Source: JANLYQ01 sp031365725
Lineage (GTDB): Bacteria; Actinomycetota; Actinomycetes; JACCUZ01
DNA length: 64,000 nucleotides
Assembly: GCA_031365725.1 (NCBI GenBank)
Contig: JANLYQ010000012.1
Coordinates: 1-64,000 of the forward strand
Direction: 5' to 3'
The notes beneath the pieces were generated by a model. The model was not told the DNA's origin and made no database searches. It saw only the letters and a list, made by a program, of their open reading frames with translations. Position numbers and translations under genes: made by a program. Below, piece by piece: positions 30,965 through 39,881 of this stretch (its first letter is position 1; the number at the start of each line of letters is the position of its first letter).

Positions 30965-32845
30965 ATGTGCGGCATCGTGGGGTACGTCGGTCAGCAGTCG
31001 GCACTGGACGTCGTGATCGCGGGGTTGCGGCGGCTGGAGTACCGCGGCTACGACTCCGCCGGGGTGGCGATGATCTCCGCCGGCAAGCTGGCCACCGAGA
31101 AGCGCGCCGGCAAGCTGGCCAACCTCGAGACCGCCCTCGAGGGGCACTCCATGGGCGACGCGACCACCGGCATGGGACACACCCGCTGGGCCACGCACGG
31201 AGCGCCCAACGACCGCAACGCGCACCCGCACGTCGACTGCACCGGCTCGGTCGCCGTGATCCACAACGGCATCATCGAGAACTTCGCGGCACTGCGCCAC
31301 GAGCTCGAGGCACGCGGGCACGAGATGAGCAGCGACACCGACACCGAGGCGGTCGCACACCTGCTCGAAGAGGAGTGCGCCGCCGACGCCGACCTCGCCC
31401 ACGCCGGTCCGGGTGGCACGGTCGACCTGGCCGAGGCGATGCGACGGGTGTGCCGCCGGCTGGAGGGTGCGTTCACCCTCGTCGCGACGCACGTCGATGC
31501 GCCTGACGTGGTCGTGGGTGCGCGGCGCAACTCCCCCCTGGTGGTCGGTCGTGGCGACGGTGAGAACTTCTTGGCCTCGGACGTGGCGGCGTTCATCGCG
31601 CACACCAGAGAGGCGGTCGAGCTCGGTCAGGACCAGGTGGTCGAGCTGCGGGCCGGCGGCGTGACGGTGACCGGATTCGACGGGACGCCTGGTGAGACCC
31701 AGGCCTATCACGTCGACTGGGACCTGTCGGCAGCCGAGAAGGGGGGCTACGAGTTCTTCATGACCAAGGAGATCGACGAGCAGCCGCAAGCGGTGGCCGA
31801 CACGATGCTCGGTCGGCTCGACGACGACAACCGGCTCGTACTCGACGAGATGCGCCTGTCCGACGACGACCTGCGCGAGATCGACAAGATCATCGTGATT
31901 GCTTGCGGCACGTCGTTCCACGCCGGCTTGATCGCGAAGTACGCCATCGAGCACTGGACCCGCCTCCCGTGCGAGGTGGAGCTCGCGTCGGAGTTCCGCT
32001 ATCGCGACCCGGTGCTGACGCGCTCGACGCTGATCATCGCGATCTCGCAGTCCGGCGAGACGATGGACACGTTGATGGCGCTGCGGCATGCACGCGAGCA
32101 GAAGGCGAGGGTTCTGGCGATCACCAACACCAACGGCTCCACGATCCCGCGTGAGTCCGACGCGGTGCTGTACACCCACGCCGGACCCGAGGTCGCCGTG
32201 GCGTCCACAAAGGGCTACGTCACGCAGATCGTGGCGTGCTTCCTCGTCGGGCTCTATCTCGCGCAGGTGCGCGGCACGAAGTACGGCGACGAGATCAGTG
32301 TCGTCGTCGAGGAGCTGCGGGCGATGCCGGCCAAGATGTCGGTTGTGCTTGCCGACCTCGACGGGGTCAAGGCGTTGGCCGCCGAGCTGGTCGATGCACC
32401 CTCGGTGCTCTTCCTCGGTCGGCACGTCGGCTATCCCACTGCTCTGGAAGGTGCGCTCAAGCTCAAGGAGCTGGCCTACATGCACGCCGAGGGGTTCGCC
32501 GCCGGCGAGCTCAAGCACGGACCGATCGCCCTCATCGAGGAAGGCACACCGGTCATCACTGCGGTGCCCTCGCCGCGGGGGCGCAGTGTGTTGCACGACA
32601 AGATGATCTCGAACCTCCAGGAGGTCCGGGCCCGAGGTGCGCGCACGATCGTCATCGCCGAGGAGGGCGACACGGCGGTGGAGGCCTATGCCGACGTGGT
32701 CATCAGGATCCCGCAGTCGCCGACGCTGATGCAGCCGCTGCTCTCGACGATCCCCTTGCAGGTGTTCGCCTGCGAGATGGCGCGGGTGCGTGGCCACGAC
32801 ATCGACCAACCGCGCAACCTGGCCAAGTCCGTCACGGTCGAGTAG
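30965..32845 (+). CDS. glmS: Glutamine-fructose-6-phosphate aminotransferase (isomerising)
   Basis: Makes glucosamine-6-phosphate from fructose-6-phosphate and glutamine, the entry to amino-sugar and peptidoglycan synthesis. 626 residues: class II glutaminase domain with nucleophile C2 (MCGIVGYVG), HTRWATHGAPNDRNAHPH, HNGIIENF; then two SIS domains (IACGTSFHAGLIAKYAIE, SQSGETMDTLMALRHA, STKGYVTQ) and the C-terminal PRNLAKSVTVE. C2 must be next to the start, which fixes the ATG. No ribosome site; TAGCCT ends seven bases upstream. No glmS ribozyme is visible or possible in so short a leader. Confidence 0.97.
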   Translation: MCGIVGYVGQQSALDVVIAGLRRLEYRGYDSAGVAMISAGKLATEKRAGKLANLETALEGHSMGDATTGMGHTRWATHGAPNDRNAHPHVDCTGSVAVIHNGIIENFAALRHELEARGHEMSSDTDTEAVAHLLEEECAADADLAHAGPGGTVDLAEAMRRVCRRLEGAFTLVATHVDAPDVVVGARRNSPLVVGRGDGENFLASDVAAFIAHTREAVELGQDQVVELRAGGVTVTGFDGTPGETQAYHVDWDLSAAEKGGYEFFMTKEIDEQPQAVADTMLGRLDDDNRLVLDEMRLSDDDLREIDKIIVIACGTSFHAGLIAKYAIEHWTRLPCEVELASEFRYRDPVLTRSTLIIAISQSGETMDTLMALRHAREQKARVLAITNTNGSTIPRESDAVLYTHAGPEVAVASTKGYVTQIVACFLVGLYLAQVRGTKYGDEISVVVEELRAMPAKMSVVLADLDGVKALAAELVDAPSVLFLGRHVGYPTALEGALKLKELAYMHAEGFAAGELKHGPIALIEEGTPVITAVPSPRGRSVLHDKMISNLQEVRARGARTIVIAEEGDTAVEAYADVVIRIPQSPTLMQPLLSTIPLQVFACEMARVRGHDIDQPRNLAKSVTVE

Positions 32846-32851
32846 GCCTCC

Positions 32852-33202
32852 GTGATCATCGGCGTCGGGATCGACGTGGTGGACATCGCTCGGTTCACCG
32901 CGACCCTGGACCGTACGCCGGCACTGGTGACGCGCTTGTTCACCGACGCCGAGCAGGGGCTGCCACCCGCGTCGCTGGCCGCGCGGTTCGCGGCCAAGGA
33001 GTCCTTGGCCAAGGCTCTGGGTGCACCGGTCGGCTTGCGGTGGCGCGACGCCGAGGTGCATCGAGGAGACGACGGTCGTCCGCACCTGTCGATGACCGGC
33101 ACGGTGGCAGCCCGAGCTGACGTGCTCGGGGTGGCCTCGATCCATCTGTCCTTGAGCCACGATGCGGGCATCGCCTCGGCCGTCGTCGTCGTGGAGGGCT
33201 GA
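32852..33202 (+). CDS. acpS: Holo-[acyl-carrier-protein] synthase
   Basis: Transfers the phosphopantetheine arm from coenzyme A to acyl carrier protein. The 116-residue product has the two family motifs: GVGIDVVDIARF (Mg-binding D8) and RFAAKESLAKALG, and ends with LSLSHDAGIASAVVVVE. GTG start six bases after glmS. The stop overlaps the nnrD ATG (TGATG). Confidence 0.96.
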   Translation: MIIGVGIDVVDIARFTATLDRTPALVTRLFTDAEQGLPPASLAARFAAKESLAKALGAPVGLRWRDAEVHRGDDGRPHLSMTGTVAARADVLGVASIHLSLSHDAGIASAVVVVEG

Positions 33203-34668
33203 TGCGGTCGGCGTACGACGCGGCGGCGGTGCGGGCCGCAGAGGCGCCGCTGCTCGCGGCCCAGCCCGACGGGACGTTGATGGCACGAGCGGCGAGTGGG
33301 CTGGCGCGGGTCTGCGCCGGGCTGCTGGTGTCCAGCGGCGGGGTCTACGGCGCACGGGTGCTGCTGCTCGTCGGTGCGGGCAACAACGGCGGGGACGCGC
33401 TGCAAGCCGGTGCGCTGCTGGCCCGGCGCGGCGCCCGGGTCGAGGCGCTGCTGCTGGCGGACGCGGTGCACGACGCCGGGCTGGTCGCGTTGCGGCGGGC
33501 CGGTGGGCGCGTGGTGGAGCACGTCGGTGCGCCGGACCTGGTGGTCGACGGCATCCTCGGCATCGGCGGCCGTGGTGGGCTGCGTGACCGGCCTGCGGCC
33601 GTCGTCGCTGCGCTGCCGGACGTACTCGTCGTTGCTGTCGACGTACCCAGTGGGGTGGACGCGTCGACCGGCGAGGTCGACGGGGTCGCGGTGCGCGCTG
33701 ACGTGACGGTGACCTTCGGGGCGTGGAAGACCGGGCTGGTGGTCGACCCCGGTGCGGGGCATGCCGGTGTGGTCGAGCTGGTCGACATCGGCCTCGACCT
33801 GCCCGCGGCCGAGGTCGAGGTGCTGCAGGTCGACGACGTGCTCGAGCTGCTGCCGCGAGCGGACCGTGAGTCGGACAAGTACCGCCGCGGGGTCGTGGGG
33901 GTGGCCGCGGGGTCTGACCAGTACACCGGGGCTGCGGTGCTGTGCGTCGGCGGTGCACTGCGGGGCGGGGCGGGGATGGTGCGCTACGTCGGCAGCAACC
34001 GGGCGGCCGATCTGGTGCGGGCCCGGTGGCCCGAGGTGGTCGTCGGCGAGGGCCGGGTGCAGGCCTGGACGGTGGGATCCGGCGGCGGCCGGGACGCCGC
34101 CAAGCGGCTGGAGCGTGCGGCCGGGGACGGGGTGCCGATGGTGGTCGATGCCGATGCCCTGGCGTCGGTGCACGACCACCTGCCGGCGGGTGCGCGGGCG
34201 CTCCTGACACCGCACGCGGGTGAGCTCGCGCGGCTGGTCGGGGCCGATCGCGTCGACATCGAGGCGCGGCGGCTGCACCATGCGCGCACTGCTGCGCGCG
34301 AGCTCGGGGTCGTCGTCCTGCTCAAGGGGTCGACCACGGTGGTCGCGCGACCTGACGGGGTCGTGCGGGTCAACCCCACCGGGACGCCGGCGTTGGCGAC
34401 CGCAGGCTCGGGCGACATCCTCGCCGGGCTGTGCGGGGCACTGCTCGCCGGTGGCCTCGACCCGTTCGATGCGGGATCGGTGGGGGCCTGGCTGCACGGT
34501 CTGGCGGGCCGGGTGGCGGCCGAGGGCGGCGCCCGGCCGTCGGCGGGCGACCTGCTCGACACGCTGCCCGAGGCGTTGCGCAGGGTGCACCAGAGTGAGA
34601 CGCGGCGCGTGCACACAGGCGAGGCGCCGAGCCTCCGAGCTGGGACGGTTGGCAGACTGTCAGGGTGA
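33202..34668 (+). CDS. nnrD: Bifunctional NAD(P)H-hydrate repair enzyme
   Basis: Fusion of NAD(P)HX epimerase (N-terminal YjeF domain, NnrE) and ADP/ATP-dependent NAD(P)HX dehydratase (C-terminal). The N-half shows VGAGNNGGDALQAGALLARR and VDGILGIGGRGGLRD, then VAVDVPSGVDASTGEVDG. The C-half shows YRRGVVGVAAGSDQYTGAAV, LLTPHAGELARL, and the nucleotide loop GSTTVVARPDG with NPTGTPALATAGSGDILAGL. 488 residues, normal for the fusion. The C-terminal ~30 residues are unconserved and overlap the alr start by four bases. Confidence 0.95.
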   Translation: MRSAYDAAAVRAAEAPLLAAQPDGTLMARAASGLARVCAGLLVSSGGVYGARVLLLVGAGNNGGDALQAGALLARRGARVEALLLADAVHDAGLVALRRAGGRVVEHVGAPDLVVDGILGIGGRGGLRDRPAAVVAALPDVLVVAVDVPSGVDASTGEVDGVAVRADVTVTFGAWKTGLVVDPGAGHAGVVELVDIGLDLPAAEVEVLQVDDVLELLPRADRESDKYRRGVVGVAAGSDQYTGAAVLCVGGALRGGAGMVRYVGSNRAADLVRARWPEVVVGEGRVQAWTVGSGGGRDAAKRLERAAGDGVPMVVDADALASVHDHLPAGARALLTPHAGELARLVGADRVDIEARRLHHARTAARELGVVVLLKGSTTVVARPDGVVRVNPTGTPALATAGSGDILAGLCGALLAGGLDPFDAGSVGAWLHGLAGRVAAEGGARPSAGDLLDTLPEALRRVHQSETRRVHTGEAPSLRAGTVGRLSG

Positions 34669-35864
34669 GCCGCCAGCACGCCGTCGCGAGGGTCGACCTT
34701 GCCGCCGTACGGGAGAACACTGCGGCCCTGCGGGCCGGTACCCGCGCTGAGGTCATGGCGGTCGTGAAGGCCGACGCCTACGGGCACGGGCTGGTGCCGT
34801 GCGCCCGGGCCGCGGTCGAGGGCGGCGCCACGTGGCTCGGCACCGCACTGCTGGACGAGGCGCTGGCGTTGCGGACCGCGGGTGTCGTCGCCGAGGGCGG
34901 CTCCGCGCCGCGGGTGCTGGCGTGGCTGCTCGGGCCACGGGACGACTTCGCTGCGGCGCTGATGGCCGACATCGACGTGTCGGTCAATGCGGTGTGGGCG
35001 CTGGACGCAGTCGTGGCGGCGGCGGTCGGCACCGGTCGGGTGGCGCGAGTGCACCTCAAGGTCGATACCGGCCTGGGGCGTGGGGGCGCGGCCGCGTCGG
35101 ACTGGTTCGATCTGGTGGCTGCGGCCTGCAGAGCCGAGGCTGCGGGCGGCGTACGCGTCGTGGGGGTGTGGTCGCACCTGGCGTACGCCGATGCGCCGGG
35201 GCACCCCACCATCGCGGGGCAGGCGGAGGCGTTCCGGCTGGCGATCGCTGCGGCGGAGGCGGCGGGGCTGCGGCCCGAGGTGCGTCACCTGGCCAACTCC
35301 GCGGCGACGCTGACCGCTCCTGAGCACCATTTCGACCTGGTGCGGCCGGGGCTTGCTGTCTACGGGCTCTCGCCGGTGCCGGAGGTCGGGGGGCCGGCGG
35401 ACTTCGGTCTGCGGCCGGCGATGACGTTGGCGGCGGACCTGGTGCATCTCAAGCGGGTGCCGGCGGGGCAGGGCGTGAGCTATGGCCACACCTACACGAC
35501 CTCGCGCGAGACGACGTTGGGTCTGGTGCCGCTCGGCTATGCCGACGGTGTGCCGCGTGCCGGTGGCAACGTCGGCCCGGTGCGCGTGGCCGGGCGCACG
35601 CTGACCGTCGCCGGCCGGGTCTGCATGGACCAGGTGGTGCTCGACCTCGGTGATGACGACGTCCAGGTGGGCGAGGAGGTCGTGCTCTTCGGTGATGGGC
35701 GTGCCGGTGCACCGACGGCGCAGGACTGGGCCGAGGCGACCGGCACCATCTCCTACGAGATCGTGACGCGGATCGGGCCTCGGGTGCCGAGGGTGTACGT
35801 CGGTCAGTCGGTCGTCGTGTCGTCGGCTGTCGCGCCGAAGGTTCTCGGGGACGGGGCGTCGTGA
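34665..35864 (+). CDS. alr: Alanine racemase
   Basis: PLP enzyme that makes D-alanine for peptidoglycan. The 399-residue product has the PLP-lysine in MAVVKADAYGHG (K35), the TIM-barrel motifs RVHLKVDTGLGRGG and VVGVWSHLAYAD, and the second catalytic residue Tyr in GVSYGHTYTTS. Starts at a GTG overlapping the nnrD stop. CAGACT lies six bases upstream (34653-34658), so it could also be transcribed as a leaderless message from inside nnrD. Its position after acpS-nnrD is common in actinomycetes. Confidence 0.96.
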   Translation: MSRQHAVARVDLAAVRENTAALRAGTRAEVMAVVKADAYGHGLVPCARAAVEGGATWLGTALLDEALALRTAGVVAEGGSAPRVLAWLLGPRDDFAAALMADIDVSVNAVWALDAVVAAAVGTGRVARVHLKVDTGLGRGGAAASDWFDLVAAACRAEAAGGVRVVGVWSHLAYADAPGHPTIAGQAEAFRLAIAAAEAAGLRPEVRHLANSAATLTAPEHHFDLVRPGLAVYGLSPVPEVGGPADFGLRPAMTLAADLVHLKRVPAGQGVSYGHTYTTSRETTLGLVPLGYADGVPRAGGNVGPVRVAGRTLTVAGRVCMDQVVLDLGDDDVQVGEEVVLFGDGRAGAPTAQDWAEATGTISYEIVTRIGPRVPRVYVGQSVVVSSAVAPKVLGDGAS

Positions 35865-36970
35865 ACGGTCCGGCGACGTGGGGGCGGCGGGCGGCTGTCG
35901 TCGCGGGGGCGGCAGGTGTCGTCGTGGCGGGTGCTGCCGTCGGGCTGGCCGCAGAGCGCTATGCCGTGGGTCGGTCGTTCCGCGGTGTCGAGGACCCCGA
36001 GGCCGACGAGCCGCTGGGAGAGCTGCACGGCACGGTGATGCCGGTCACCTCGGATGACGGCATAAGGCTCCACGTCGAGGTCGACGGGTCGGCGCCGACG
36101 GCCCGGCGCAACCCACGGGTGACAGTGGTGTTCTGCCACGGGCTGGCGTTGAGCATGGCGAGCTGGCACTACCAACGGCGTGACCTCGCGGACCTCGCGG
36201 ACGACAACATCAGGTTGGTGTTCTGGGACCAGCGCGGGCACGGGCAGTCGGAGCGCGGCACGGCGGAGCACGCGACGATCGACCAGCTCGGTCGGGACCT
36301 GTCGGCGGTGCTCGCGGCGGCCGCCCCGCGCGGACCGCTGGTGCTGGTCGGTCACTCGATGGGCGGCATGACGGTGATGTCGTTGGCCCAGGCGCACCCC
36401 GAGCTGTTCGGCGCGGGTGGTCGGGTGATCGGGGTGGCGTTGGTGTGCACGTCGCCGGGCCGCCTGGCCGAGGTGTCGCTGGGCGTCCCTGCGGCGGCCG
36501 GACGCGCGCTGCGTCGAGTGGCTCCGAAGGCGTTGGCTGCTCTCGACCGGCGACCCACTCTGGTGTCGCGCGGGCGGGACCTGGGTGCTGACATCGAGTT
36601 CGTGCTGACGAAACGCTACTCCTTTGCCGGGGACGTGCCGCCGTCGCTGGTGCGGTTTGCCTCGCGGATGCACGAGGGCACGCCGTTGGAGGTGCTCGCG
36701 GAGCTGTTCCCGGCGTTCGACGCGCACGACAAGCTGGACGCGCTCGACACGTTCAACGGTGTGGAGACGCTGGTGGTCGCCGGTGAGCAGGACCGGATGA
36801 CGCCGGCTGATCACAGTCGTGCCATCGTCGAGCGGGTGCCGGGCGCCGAGCTGGTCGTGCTGCCTGAGGCCGGGCACCTGCTGATGCTCGAGCACCACGA
36901 CGTGCTGACCGACCACCTGCGGGGGTTGGTGGAACGCGCGCTGCGGCACCGTCCGGCGGCGCGGGTGTGA
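35861..36970 (+). CDS. Alpha/beta hydrolase, probably membrane-anchored
   Basis: A 369-residue protein with one N-terminal hydrophobic segment (AAVVAGAAGVVVAGAAVGLA, ~11-30) that may anchor it, then an alpha/beta hydrolase fold: oxyanion loop FCHGLALSMASWHYQ, DQRGHGQSERG, nucleophile elbow VLVGHSMGGMTV, acid Asp in VVAGEQDRMTP, and His in LPEAGHLLMLE. The substrate is unknown. It lies in the glmS-alr-tsaE run, with GTGA overlaps on both sides, a place where this family is often found in actinomycetes. Confidence 0.88.
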   Translation: MNGPATWGRRAAVVAGAAGVVVAGAAVGLAAERYAVGRSFRGVEDPEADEPLGELHGTVMPVTSDDGIRLHVEVDGSAPTARRNPRVTVVFCHGLALSMASWHYQRRDLADLADDNIRLVFWDQRGHGQSERGTAEHATIDQLGRDLSAVLAAAAPRGPLVLVGHSMGGMTVMSLAQAHPELFGAGGRVIGVALVCTSPGRLAEVSLGVPAAAGRALRRVAPKALAALDRRPTLVSRGRDLGADIEFVLTKRYSFAGDVPPSLVRFASRMHEGTPLEVLAELFPAFDAHDKLDALDTFNGVETLVVAGEQDRMTPADHSRAIVERVPGAELVVLPEAGHLLMLEHHDVLTDHLRGLVERALRHRPAARV

Positions 36971-37599
36971 CGGCGGTAGTTGCCGACCCCGCCGCGGTGG
37001 CTGCATCGGTGCGGGACTGGCTGTCGCTGGTGGACGTCGTCGCCGGCTGCATCGCGTGCCCGGAGCTCGCTGCGAGCCGGACCCAGGTCGTGCCGGGGCA
37101 GTGTCCGACACGTTCGGCGTCGGGAGTCGGCGTGCTGCTGGTCGGTGAGGCTCCGGGTGCGGCTGAGGACGAGAGCGGCGTGCCGTTCGTGGGGAAGTCC
37201 GGGCAGCTGCTCGACTCGCTGCTCACCGAGGCGGGTCTTGCGCGCGACCAGGTCGCTGTCGCCAACGTGCTGAAGTGCCGGCCGCCGGGCAACCGCAAGC
37301 CGACGCGAGCCGAGGTCGCCCGCTGCCGGCCGTGGTTGCAGCGGCAGATCGAGCTGGTGAACCCGCGGGTGCTCGTGGCCCTCGGCGGGACCGCGGCCGA
37401 GTGGTTCCACGGCCCGGGTGCTCGGATAGCGGCCTTGCGGGAGGCTGGCCGCGCGGCGCCACTGACATCCGACGGGCGCGTGCTGGTGGTCACCTATCAC
37501 CCGTCTGCGGCGAACAGGTTCGGACCGGGTGGCGCGCCGATTGCCGCGTTGCGCGAGGACCTGGCCACGGTGGCGCGACTGGTCGAGGAGCTGTCGTGA
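36967..37599 (+). CDS. Uracil-DNA glycosylase, iron-sulfur type (family 4-like)
   Basis: Removes uracil from DNA. The 210-residue product has the motif VGEAPGAAEDESGVPFVGKS (GEAPG at 60-64), NVLKCRPPGNRKPTRAE and the second catalytic motif TYHPSAANR. Four Cys at 28, 31, 104 and 120 are placed to hold a 4Fe-4S cluster, as in thermophile UDGa and its actinobacterial relatives. GTG overlaps the hydrolase stop (GTGA). Confidence 0.92.
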   Translation: MTAVVADPAAVAASVRDWLSLVDVVAGCIACPELAASRTQVVPGQCPTRSASGVGVLLVGEAPGAAEDESGVPFVGKSGQLLDSLLTEAGLARDQVAVANVLKCRPPGNRKPTRAEVARCRPWLQRQIELVNPRVLVALGGTAAEWFHGPGARIAALREAGRAAPLTSDGRVLVVTYHPSAANRFGPGGAPIAALREDLATVARLVEELS

Positions 37600-38099
37600 C
37601 GGTGACCGGATCGCTGCCGGAGGCGGCTGACACCGAGGCGCTGGGACGCCGGCTGGCCAGCCTGCTACGGGCGGGCGACCTGGTGGTGCTGTCGGGCGAG
37701 CTGGGTGCCGGCAAGACTGCTTTGACGCGGGGGATCGCGGCAGGGCTCGGTGTCCGCGGCTCTGTCACGTCGCCGACCTTCGTCATCGCTCGGGTGCATC
37801 CTTCGCTTGGCGCTGGGCCAGCCCTGGTGCACGTCGACGCGTATCGCCTCTCTGACCTCGCGGAGGTCGATGATCTCGACCTGGATGCGTCACTCGCCGA
37901 GTCCGTCACCGTGGTCGAGTGGGGCAGCGGAAAGGTCGACGCTCTTGCCGCCGACCGCCTCGAGGTGAGGCTGCACCGTGGCGACGACATCGCGGACGAG
38001 ACCCGGACGATCGTCGTACACGGTGTGGGTCCGCGGTGGTCGGCGGCTTGGGGAGAGCTGGAAACTATGCTGCGCACGACTCCGCCCGGGCTGGACTGA
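37596..38099 (+). CDS. tsaE: tRNA t6A synthesis ATPase TsaE
   Basis: ATPase that supports TsaB-TsaD in making N6-threonylcarbamoyladenosine at tRNA position 37. The 167-residue product has the P-loop GELGAGKT (34-41), then TSPTFVIARVH, the switch LVHVDAYRLSDLAEVDDLDL and VTVVEWGSGK. GTG at 37596 overlaps the UDG stop. The rest of the t6A genes (tsaB, rimI, tsaD) follow after the broken HNH gene, which seems to interrupt what is usually a contiguous cluster. Confidence 0.95.
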   Translation: MTVTGSLPEAADTEALGRRLASLLRAGDLVVLSGELGAGKTALTRGIAAGLGVRGSVTSPTFVIARVHPSLGAGPALVHVDAYRLSDLAEVDDLDLDASLAESVTVVEWGSGKVDALAADRLEVRLHRGDDIADETRTIVVHGVGPRWSAAWGELETMLRTTPPGLD

Positions 38100-38188
38100 C
38101 AGACACTCTCGACGAGTGCAGACTTCTCGACGAGGCGGCGGACTACTGCACGCCGATCCCACCTGAGCGTTGGTGGATCTCGCCCTCG

Positions 38189-39602
38189 CTACTCGCGTCG
38201 TGGTGGTGGTCTGTTGTGGCCGGGTGGGTGTGGTTCGGGTCCGAGGGTGGCCCCGGTGGTGGGGTTGGTGAGGTGGTAGCGGCCGTCGGGGTGGCGGTGC
38301 AGCTGCTAGTGGCCTTCGTGGAGCATCAGGTGGTGGGCTTCGCAGGGGAGGGCGCCGTTGGTGATGGTGGTGGGTCCGCCTTGCTCGACGGGGGTGAGGT
38401 GGTGGGCGTCTGACCAGGTGATGGGTCGGTCGCAGTAGGGGGCGGGGCAGCGGTCGCCGTCTCGGGCGATGATCGCTCGTCGTTGGGCGGGGGTGAAGAA
38501 CCGTCGTTGGGTGCCGGCTTCGACGACGTCTCCGTCGGGGCCCAGGGAGACGAAGGTGGTGTGGGAGTCGCAGGCGGCGCGGCGGGCGGTGGCGGCGGTG
38601 ATCCAGCCGGCCCAGGACAAGGTGGCCCCGGGGCAGCCGGCGCCGGCAACCTCGGCCCCATCGTCGGCAGCATCTGCGGCGGTGCCGGCGGTGCCGGCGG
38701 TATCGACGGTGTCGGTGTCGGTGTCTGCTCCCGCGTCTCCCGTGTTTCCCGCGGTGACGTCTGCTGCTGGGGTGGTGAACACGGTGGGGTCGGTGGTGAG
38801 GATCAGCTGGGTGCGGCGGCGTCCGGTGGGTCCGGCGTTCACGGTGTCGGGGTGGTCGAGGTAGTGCCGGCACATGTCGGCGAGGCCGTCGAGGCGGCGG
38901 CGGGCGGCGGTGCGGGTGTCGCCTGTGACCAGGGGGGAGGCGTGGTTGATGGCGTCAGCGATCAGGGCGCCGGTTGTCTCGTCGGCGGTCCCGCGCAGGT
39001 AGAAGGTGCCGTCCAGGGTGGGGGACAGGGTGATCCCGGCCCGGTGGTAGCGCTTGATGGCGGCTTCGTCGGCGGCGTCGGGGTCCAGGGCGTGGCGGAA
39101 GGCGCGCATCACGTTGGCGGTGGCCCGTTCGTCGGCCTCGGCGGCGACGGCAACGACTTCGGGTTCGATCAGGGCGACGGCCTCGGGGGGCGCGCCGGTG
39201 ACCGTCGGCGATCACGGCGGCGTGGCTGGCCCCGAACGCTCCCGCGGCCAACGCAGCCTGAGTATTCGGCAGGGTCCCGGCGCGTAGAACGCGGGCGGTG
39301 CGGGCCAGGCGGGTCGCGGTCCCTGGGGTGGCCCGGATGGTGGCCCGTAGCCAGGCGGCGGTGGTCAGGGCCCCGTCCAGGGTGAAGGTGCCGCGGGTGT
39401 CGACCTCGGCGATGGTGGCCAGGAGCAGGGCGTCGCAGCGGGCCTGGACTGCCCGGAGCAGGGTCAGGGTGTGGGCGAGGTCGGAGTGTGGCAGGTCGCC
39501 CACGTGGTTGCGGGCGTCCCCGGCGAGTGCGCCCAGCATGGTGTCGATGCCGCCCAGGGCGTCGGGCAGGGTGCCGGCTGCCGCGCCGCCCTGCACCTGC
39601 AC
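38189..39602 (-). pseudogene. DUF222/HNH endonuclease gene, frameshifted and with a premature stop
   Basis: Related to the 13E12-type DUF222-HNH family of actinomycetes. The N-terminal part is read from GTG 39602 (LPDALGGIDTMLGALAGDAR, RATPGTATRLARTARVLRAG, SHAAVIAD). The frame then shifts near 39200-39215, and the rest is read in another frame (APPEAVALIEPEVVAVAAEA, ATLSWAGWITAATARRAACD, and the HNH part RDGDRCPAPYCDRPITWSDA and HHLTPVEQGG). At 38306-38308 a TAG stands where these proteins have Trp; the frame behind it continues QLHRHPDGRYHLTNPTTGAT to a stop at 38189. Two lesions indicate a pseudogene. A perfect LexA box lies four bases upstream. Confidence 0.85.
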
Positions 39603-39605
39603 CTA

Positions 39606-39621
39606 TCGAACACATGTTCGA
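39606..39621. promoter_or_regulatory. LexA (SOS) box
   Basis: TCGAACACATGTTCGA is a perfect actinobacterial SOS box (TCGAAC-N4-GTTCGA). It lies directly before the DUF222/HNH start, and a minus-strand -10 candidate TAGTAT (39622-39627) abuts it, so LexA bound here would cover the transcription start. 13E12-type genes in mycobacteria are known to carry LexA boxes. Confidence 0.8.
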
Positions 39622-39869
39622 ATACTACTGCAGTCTGGCCGCTTGCACCAGGAGGAATCCCGTTGGTGGGCAACAGTTTCTCGGCCATTGCGGGCTCAGT
39701 TGTCGGAGCGAGGTCGACAGCTGTTCGAGCGGCCGGGTATCGGCCGCAGCAACCACCGCCACCTCCGCCGCCACACCGATGCCGCTGGCGCTGCTGCTGC
39801 GGAGGTCTTCGCGTGCTGAGGTTGGTCGCCGTACGGACTCCACGCGCTACGGCGCACGACCGAGGTCAC

Positions 39870-39875
39870 TAGCCT
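39870..39875 (+). promoter_or_regulatory. Candidate leaderless -10 for tsaB
   Basis: TAGCCT is followed by six bases and the tsaB GTG. There is no ribosome site. The same hexamer stands before glmS and the aldehyde dehydrogenase gene. The 279-base gap 39603-39881 otherwise holds only the SOS box. Confidence 0.45.
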
Positions 39876-39881
39876 GACGCC

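Noticed and set aside
30960..30966. ATG at 30966 as the coaA start
   Set aside because: It overlaps the glmS start codon on the other strand, lacks a ribosome site, and would put coaA translation into the glmS promoter; GTG 30945 with a -10 at the right distance fits better.
30959..34210. Open frame of over 1000 codons on the minus strand opposite glmS-acpS-nnrD
   Set aside because: Arg/Pro/His-rich shadow of three well-recognised genes.
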